Shown here in pieces: positions 59,063 through 64,000 of a stretch of DNA of 64,000 bases. Made by a program: the position numbers and the translations under genes. Source of the stretch: Labilibaculum sp. DW002 (lineage in GTDB: Bacteria > Bacteroidota > Bacteroidia > Bacteroidales > Marinifilaceae); NCBI RefSeq assembly GCF_029029525.1, contig NZ_JAKJSC010000001.1, positions 434,001-498,000 on the forward strand, read 5' to 3'. The notes beneath the pieces were generated by a model. That model was not told the origin of the DNA and searched no databases. It saw only the letters and a list, made by a program, of their open reading frames with translations. Each line of letters starts with the position of its first letter. The first letter of the stretch is position 1.

Positions 59063-61207
59063 CTATCTCAATCCTAATGCATTTACTAACCTGAAAATAG
59101 AAATAAGCAAGTGCCCATCTCTTATCAGCTCTATATTCTTGTACAGTTCAGTCAACTTCACCCATTTTAGAGTATCGTTGTTGTGAGTCAATTCAACAAC
59201 ATAAGGATATGCTTGCTCGGGAGTAACTCCCACGCTTGGGAAGAACTTTTCGCCCAATTTTGAAAACTTGGTGATTTGGGAACCAAAAATGCTGGTGTTC
59301 AATATGTGATTTTCTAAGGCTTTAAAAGACGAAATTTGTTTTGGCAATCGCTGTGCTGGAGCTGTTAGAATGGTGCTGTTGCCCGAAAGAATTTGAGGAA
59401 CTGGTAAATTTCTAACCTCCAATCCCACGAAATACTCCTCGTCCTGTTTTACCAAGGGAAGAGTGATGAGCGTATTCAAGCTCACATGTTGCGGAGAAAC
59501 ATATTCCAGGATATCGCTGCTTTCGTTTGAGGACTTTTCACCAAATTTAGCTCTGCTTTTTTGGAGATAATTGGCCGATTCACTGCACTTCACAAAGAAA
59601 TTGGTCTTGACTTTCAGTAATTCTGCAAGTGGTGTTGGTATCACTTCAAATTCACTATAAGTAATTTTACCACCTAGCCATTGGGGAAAAGGAATATTTA
59701 GGCTTTTGAGCAAATTGTAAAGATTAAGCTCTAGCCTAGCCTCTACCAAAGCACCCGTTTGCGCCGTTTTTAGGAGTTGAATGGCATTGAATCTGCGAAT
59801 CAATCCTAAATCGGAAAAACCATTAGCCGTGGTGTTAATCGGGAAATCGGTGCTGGCTCTTTCATTGAGCTTTACAAAGAATGATTCAACTTTCTCCTCT
59901 ATGCCTCCCGGCGATGGGTAATATTCAAGCGATTGGATCTCATTTTCAATATCAGCCTTGTCTAAGTTGATTCTTTTGGAAAGAATATCTTGTATGCTTA
60001 GATCCTTACTAGCTGTAATTCCTTCGGTTATATATCCGCTAAAGCGTTTTTGATCAATAATAGGACTGTCGGTTTCCACATTTACCAAAGGACGAGGATA
60101 GCCATGCTTTGCAAGTATCTCTACCTCGTTATTGTGAATGTAATAAGGAATAATATCGACAACGCTTTGAGGTCGTTTCACTACATCGTAAAGATGCTTG
60201 GTGCTAGTATTCTGGTGGGTTGAATAATCCAGAAAAGCTTGCTTTAGTTCGGGCAGATGCCTTACCAAATGAATATTAGTTCCTCTATCGCCAATTTTCT
60301 CAGCAGCTATTAAATAATTTGTGGGCGGAAAACCAATATCTTCCCCATCCATGTTGTAGATCGTGAATTGATCTTTATATCGATTCTCTACAATCCAGGG
60401 GTTAAAAATTGGATTCGAAACGATGATTCGAAGTCCGAGACTGGTAAAGATCTCTTCAAACTCTTTTTGTGTAAAATAGCCATACTCTTCCTGCAACTCC
60501 ACATTCCAATTCTCATAGTAATCTTTCCTTCGAACAAATTCAACTGCATCGGCATAATACAGTTGAAAGCATCGGGTATTTTCCGATTTTGATTCTACCT
60601 CTTTTATTGGAAATCCCTGCTCCTCTTTAGGAGCTAAAGAACGTGCTGTTTTAGAAAATTGAATCAGCAAATCGGCATTACTTGGATCGGTAGCTGTGGC
60701 AATGGAACTCACTTCAAGAATCACTTCCATTTGGGGCGCTTTCACAAAATCTCGAATGACTATAACACCACCTGGTTTTAGAAGTTCTGCCTCTCGTTTA
60801 ATGGTATTAAATGCTCTATTGGGGTTGTATTGATTAAAGGAGGTAATGTGATGAATCGATGAGCAGTTAAAAAAGCCATTTACGCTGTTCTCTTTAAAAC
60901 TTTGAAGTGTTTCACCATCATCTGCACGAAACTCAAGATTTTTACGAGAATAGTTATTTTGAGCCAACTCAACCATGGTTGGATTAATATCTATTCCAAT
61001 AACATTAGTATGCGGAAATAGATTGGCAATAATATTGGAACTCGCACCCGAAGCCATTCCTATATCAACAATAGTATTGCCTGGTGATGGATCGAAAAAC
61101 AGACTTGCCGATGCCACTTTTTCAGTGATCACCTTGTCCATGGAAGCCATGTATTTTTGATAATCACTAGCTGAGCCACGATCTTGAGTTTTATAGGAAT
61201 TGGACAT
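59063..61207 (-). CDS. class I SAM methyltransferase fused to a degenerate Nudix-like domain
   Basis: The 714-residue protein lacks a signal peptide. Residues 1-305 are a class I methyltransferase: TIVDIGMASGAS (45-56) binds SAM, GIDINPTMVELA (71-82) gives the motif II acid, and LLKPGGVIVIRDF (142-154) is the post-motif strand. Residues about 345-500 resemble a Nudix hydrolase of the ADP-ribose pyrophosphatase type: SVVDIIPYYIHNNEVEILAKHG in its first strands and YYPSPGGIEEKVESFFV (429-445), like the segment after the Nudix box in NudF. The catalytic Nudix box itself is not recognisable. The last 200 residues are unknown. It is 14 bases after the NUDT9-like gene and in an operon with NAD+ synthetase. 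A role in NAD or ADP-ribose derivative metabolism is inferred, with no reaction assigned. Confidence 0.8.
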   Translation of the reverse strand: MSNSYKTQDRGSASDYQKYMASMDKVITEKVASASLFFDPSPGNTIVDIGMASGASSNIIANLFPHTNVIGIDINPTMVELAQNNYSRKNLEFRADDGETLQSFKENSVNGFFNCSSIHHITSFNQYNPNRAFNTIKREAELLKPGGVIVIRDFVKAPQMEVILEVSSIATATDPSNADLLIQFSKTARSLAPKEEQGFPIKEVESKSENTRCFQLYYADAVEFVRRKDYYENWNVELQEEYGYFTQKEFEEIFTSLGLRIIVSNPIFNPWIVENRYKDQFTIYNMDGEDIGFPPTNYLIAAEKIGDRGTNIHLVRHLPELKQAFLDYSTHQNTSTKHLYDVVKRPQSVVDIIPYYIHNNEVEILAKHGYPRPLVNVETDSPIIDQKRFSGYITEGITASKDLSIQDILSKRINLDKADIENEIQSLEYYPSPGGIEEKVESFFVKLNERASTDFPINTTANGFSDLGLIRRFNAIQLLKTAQTGALVEARLELNLYNLLKSLNIPFPQWLGGKITYSEFEVIPTPLAELLKVKTNFFVKCSESANYLQKSRAKFGEKSSNESSDILEYVSPQHVSLNTLITLPLVKQDEEYFVGLEVRNLPVPQILSGNSTILTAPAQRLPKQISSFKALENHILNTSIFGSQITKFSKLGEKFFPSVGVTPEQAYPYVVELTHNNDTLKWVKLTELYKNIELIRDGHLLISIFRLVNALGLR

Positions 61208-61221
61208 ATTATAGAGTGAAT

Positions 61222-62034
61222 TTAGATATTCAATTTTTGTTTTAATTCTGCTGTTATGGTCTTATCAATTGGCGATGACTTGGATTGAAGCATCTCTTTA
61301 ACAGCCAGTAAAAGAGACAATCCGTGATTGGCATAAAAGGAAGAAAGTGACTCCGTTGTAATGGGAAGCCATTTAAAATCGGAAGCATCATCTCCTGCAC
61401 AAACCTGCATTTCTGAAGCATTCTCATAAGCCAAATGCGTATGTATAACTGTCGTTTCCATCCATGCATTGTCCGTGTTTCTGGGATCGTCAACATATCC
61501 GCTGGCAAGCGTTTCTTCGTAAAGATGATTGGCCAAATCAGTAGACTTAACAGACACTTCCTCTTCTAGTTCTCGATTTCTAGTTCCCATGGCCGTTTCT
61601 CCCGCATCAACCATTCCACCTGGCAAAGCCGTTTCGCCTGTATCACATCGAGTTATAGTGAGGACTTCAAGCAGATTTGAGTATGGGTTTAGTGTGGTTA
61701 CAATACCATCAACGGCAAAATTAGCACCCCATTTGCCCAAAACACCACGACCTTTTAATCCGGTTCTACCTATCGGGTTAAGTGGCACGCCTATCGCATT
61801 GAATTTCACATCACCTTCGAAGCTTTCGAAAACCCGCGTAAGAGCCGTAATATCATGTGGATCGGCCCAAGTCGTATTCCGATCCAACACCACAGGAGCA
61901 GTAAACTCAGTTGGTTGATAGGCATCAAAGGGAATATCCCATATAATCTTATCATCGGGCACAAAGTATCGGGATGGATAGCTGGCGTGTTTCTCGGTGC
62001 GCGACTTTGTGTGTGATTTATAGCTCTTATTCAT
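61222..62034 (-). CDS. NUDT9-like Nudix hydrolase, probable ADP-ribose pyrophosphatase
   Basis: The 270-residue cytoplasmic protein has the NUDT9-type N-terminal half, with NPIGRTGLKGRGVLGKWGANF (given near 86-106, in the family's GRTG-x-x-GRG form) and FAVDGIVTT. The Nudix box GMVDAGETAMGTRNRELEEE (140-159) fits the G-x5-E-x7-REU-x-EE pattern, with Ser161 where Gly is usual. NUDT9 and the TRPM2 channel domain hydrolyse or bind ADP-ribose, and NUDT9 gives AMP and ribose 5-phosphate. It is 26 bases downstream of NAD+ synthetase and 14 bases upstream of the methyltransferase fusion gene, so the three form one operon. It may clear ADP-ribose formed by NAD+ breakdown. Confidence 0.88.
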   Translation of the reverse strand: MNKSYKSHTKSRTEKHASYPSRYFVPDDKIIWDIPFDAYQPTEFTAPVVLDRNTTWADPHDITALTRVFESFEGDVKFNAIGVPLNPIGRTGLKGRGVLGKWGANFAVDGIVTTLNPYSNLLEVLTITRCDTGETALPGGMVDAGETAMGTRNRELEEEVSVKSTDLANHLYEETLASGYVDDPRNTDNAWMETTVIHTHLAYENASEMQVCAGDDASDFKWLPITTESLSSFYANHGLSLLLAVKEMLQSKSSPIDKTITAELKQKLNI

Positions 62035-62060
62035 CTAATATATTCTGGGCTTACATATAA

Positions 62061-63941
62061 TTATTGACCAAGTATTTCCTCTTTCAATTTCAGATACTCT
62101 CGGGTGAAATGGAAGCCGTTTTGCGATTCGCGCAAATCAAAACCAAAAGCTCTTTTACTAACAGCAATAATTGGAGGCGCCTGTATTCGCTTGAAATAGT
62201 TGATTTTATAAATTCGCCATTTGTGCTCTAAATCAGCAATAAAACAAGCTGCAGTTGGGAAATAGCTATCGATAAGATCTTTCTCGCATTTACAAATCTG
62301 ACTCAATTCGCCATTTTTATAGTATCGCAAAATATCTTCTGGGTCGAGTCGGAATTCGACAAATGCCCGCACCAATTTATCGTGATAAGGGTAAAGAATT
62401 GGATCGCCTTTTCCTTCATCAACATTATGATTTTCACTTAATTCAGCCGAAGCTGGAATCATAAAAATTGCCTTCGGAATCAGCTCTTTCTTCCTGTTTA
62501 TGAATCTTGCTAATTCGTAGACTTCCTGCTTGTAAAGATCGGCAATTGGAGCCAAAGCACCATTCACATCGCCGTAAAGGGTGGCATAACCAAGAGCCGT
62601 TTCTGTTTTGTTACCGTTGTTCACAAAAACAGCATTTAGTATGGATGCAACACCTGCCAAAATGCGGGAACCTCTATCGCGCGATTGAATATTTTCGCGG
62701 TTGAGTGCTGAAAAAATCAGCTCTGTTTTCGTATTCGATCCATCGAGTTGCACAAACTCAGTGGCTTCAATCTCTTTTATAGTGTTTTCGTAAGAGTTCT
62801 GTATGGATATGCTTGCATAGTGTATGCCTAGATTTTGTGCCAAGCCTTGAGCGATATCTTTTGTGGTTTTCGAGTTGTATTGACTGGGCATATTTATGGC
62901 GTAAACATTTTCAGGCCCCAGCGCTTGCGCGAGCAATGCGGCACTTAATGCGGAGTCGATACCACCACTTAATCCCAAAACCACTTTTTTATTGGGCAGA
63001 TTCTCGAAAAAGCGTCTAATTCCATAAATCAATGCTGCATAAAGCTCTTCTCTATCGCGCGCATCGCTTACTTTCAAATTAGGAATTGATCTTGTTTCCT
63101 CATCAAAAAGAGTAGTTCTAATGATCTCTTCCTTATAATCAGTGGCAACTTTTAACAGTGTACCATCGGGATTGTAAATGCTTGAATTCCCATCGTATAG
63201 GAATATGTTTTTGCCATTATTTTGGATGCCTACGTTGTTCGCATAAATAAAATAAGCTGGATGCTTTTCTATTCTACTTCTTACAACGGAGTGGCGTTTG
63301 TTATTCTTACGCCATGTCCATGGAGAACAGGAAAGGTTCACCAATAGTTCAGCATTTTTACTGAGTAATATTTCTATGGGATTTACGGAGTAATCGTCAC
63401 TCCACATGTCCTCACACAAAATAACACCGAGCTTTCTGCATTCTCCATTAATCTGTACTTCTACAGGCTCAATAAGCTTCTCTGTCTTAGTACCATTCTC
63501 TTCTGCCTCTTTTCGGAGGGAGTAGAAATGGCGTGCATCATCAAACTCTCTGTATTTTGGCAAAAGAGTTTTGTGAATGGGTGATTTGCCCACATACTCT
63601 CCATTTTGTGCTACAAAAGCAGCATTGTACTTTCTAATTCGACCATCCTCGTTCCTTTTTGAGCTGTCGATATCCACATTTCCCCAGATGGCAACAATGC
63701 CCTGTGTTGCACACTTTATATCTTCATTGTAGGCAAAGCAATCTTTTACGTAGGAGTTGCTCTCCCACTCGTCGCCCAATAAATACCCAGGAACAGCCAT
63801 TTCGGAAAATACAATGAGTTCATCTCCTTCTTTTTTGGCATTCTCAATTGCTGAGATGATCTTCTTCGTGTTTAAATCAGGGCGTCCGGCAATAATATCT
63901 ATTTGAGCAAGCGCTATTTTTAGTTTCTTGTTGAGAGTCAT
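62061..63941 (-). CDS. nadE: glutamine-dependent NAD+ synthetase
   Basis: The 626-residue enzyme makes NAD+ from nicotinate adenine dinucleotide with ATP and glutamine. Residues 5-280 are a nitrilase-type glutaminase with FSEMAVPGY (Glu47), HKTLLPKYREFDD (Lys124) and LGVILCEDMW (Cys176) as the catalytic triad. From about residue 300 the synthetase domain follows, with the ATP-binding loop LGLSGGIDSALSAALLAQAL (SGGIDS at 325-330). The length fits the glutamine-dependent class. It heads a three-gene operon and starts 59 bases inside the window edge, which holds no gene. Any promoter probably lies in or beyond that edge. Confidence 0.96.
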   Translation of the reverse strand: MTLNKKLKIALAQIDIIAGRPDLNTKKIISAIENAKKEGDELIVFSEMAVPGYLLGDEWESNSYVKDCFAYNEDIKCATQGIVAIWGNVDIDSSKRNEDGRIRKYNAAFVAQNGEYVGKSPIHKTLLPKYREFDDARHFYSLRKEAEENGTKTEKLIEPVEVQINGECRKLGVILCEDMWSDDYSVNPIEILLSKNAELLVNLSCSPWTWRKNNKRHSVVRSRIEKHPAYFIYANNVGIQNNGKNIFLYDGNSSIYNPDGTLLKVATDYKEEIIRTTLFDEETRSIPNLKVSDARDREELYAALIYGIRRFFENLPNKKVVLGLSGGIDSALSAALLAQALGPENVYAINMPSQYNSKTTKDIAQGLAQNLGIHYASISIQNSYENTIKEIEATEFVQLDGSNTKTELIFSALNRENIQSRDRGSRILAGVASILNAVFVNNGNKTETALGYATLYGDVNGALAPIADLYKQEVYELARFINRKKELIPKAIFMIPASAELSENHNVDEGKGDPILYPYHDKLVRAFVEFRLDPEDILRYYKNGELSQICKCEKDLIDSYFPTAACFIADLEHKWRIYKINYFKRIQAPPIIAVSKRAFGFDLRESQNGFHFTREYLKLKEEILGQ

Positions 63942-64000
63942 ATTAATTATGAATTTCGGTTGATAAGATACAATACTTGGTTTTCGAGCAAAAGAAGTCC

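Noticed and set aside
59063-63941. NAD operon as a known anti-phage NAD-depletion or NAD-rescue system
   Set aside because: No TIR, SIR2 or other NADase effector and no ADP-ribose pyrophosphate pathway enzyme is present, so a defence role is not supported.

Overview
The window looks like a chromosomal segment of a Bacteroidota bacterium with a polysaccharide-degrading, probably marine or gut-associated lifestyle. The evidence is three SusC/SusD pairs, two hybrid two-component regulators (HTCS), many lipoprotein glycosidases, four formylglycine-type sulfatase domains and AT-rich intergenic DNA without clear Shine-Dalgarno sequences. The taxonomy is inference from gene content; there is no rRNA gene. 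Every gene except one HTCS (16087-20346) is on the minus strand. No tRNA, rRNA, CRISPR array or intact insertion sequence was seen.

Region 1 (1-20346) is a polysaccharide utilization locus (PUL) whose enzymes fit complex N-glycans. Reading in the direction of transcription it has SusC, SusD, an SGNH esterase, a PNGase F-type glycoamidase, a GH20 hexosaminidase, a GH33 sialidase, a GH29 fucosidase of the alpha-1,3/4 type and a YhcH/NanQ-like protein. A TlpA-like thioredoxin, a creatininase-family hydrolase and a two-domain GDSL/sialate O-acetylesterase cut by the window edge follow. The divergent HTCS is the likely activator. Together they would cut the glycan from the glycoprotein, remove O-acetyl groups, sialic acid and fucose, trim GlcNAc and import the product.

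Region 2 (20968-33502) is a SusC/SusD locus with no carbohydrate-active enzyme. It holds a TPR/HTH membrane regulator, SusC, SusD, an ankyrin-PPP phosphatase lipoprotein, a metzincin-type metallopeptidase lipoprotein, an L-serine ammonia-lyase and a second ankyrin-PPP phosphatase lipoprotein. Proteolysis, dephosphorylation and serine breakdown side by side suggest a phosphoprotein or phosphopeptide utilization locus. This is my best candidate for an undescribed system, and it is a hypothesis. A decayed IS3-family transposase tail follows it (33842-33945).

Region 3 (34562-58591) is a second, sulfatase-rich PUL: sulfatase, HTCS, SusC, SusD, GH128-like protein, GH43 of the exo-beta-1,3-galactanase type, sulfatase, beta-helix protein, a sulfatase-GH16 fusion, GH2 beta-galactosidase and sulfatase. 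A sulfated beta-1,3-linked galactan is the best guess for the substrate.

Region 4 (58982-63941) is a compact three-gene operon around NAD: glutamine-dependent NAD+ synthetase, a NUDT9-like ADP-ribose pyrophosphatase, and a 714-residue methyltransferase with a degenerate Nudix-like central domain.

Two regulatory patterns recur. All three susD genes are followed by a strong hairpin before the downstream enzyme genes. Paired C-tract (CCCC) boxes about two helical turns apart lie upstream of transcription units in the two HTCS-controlled loci.
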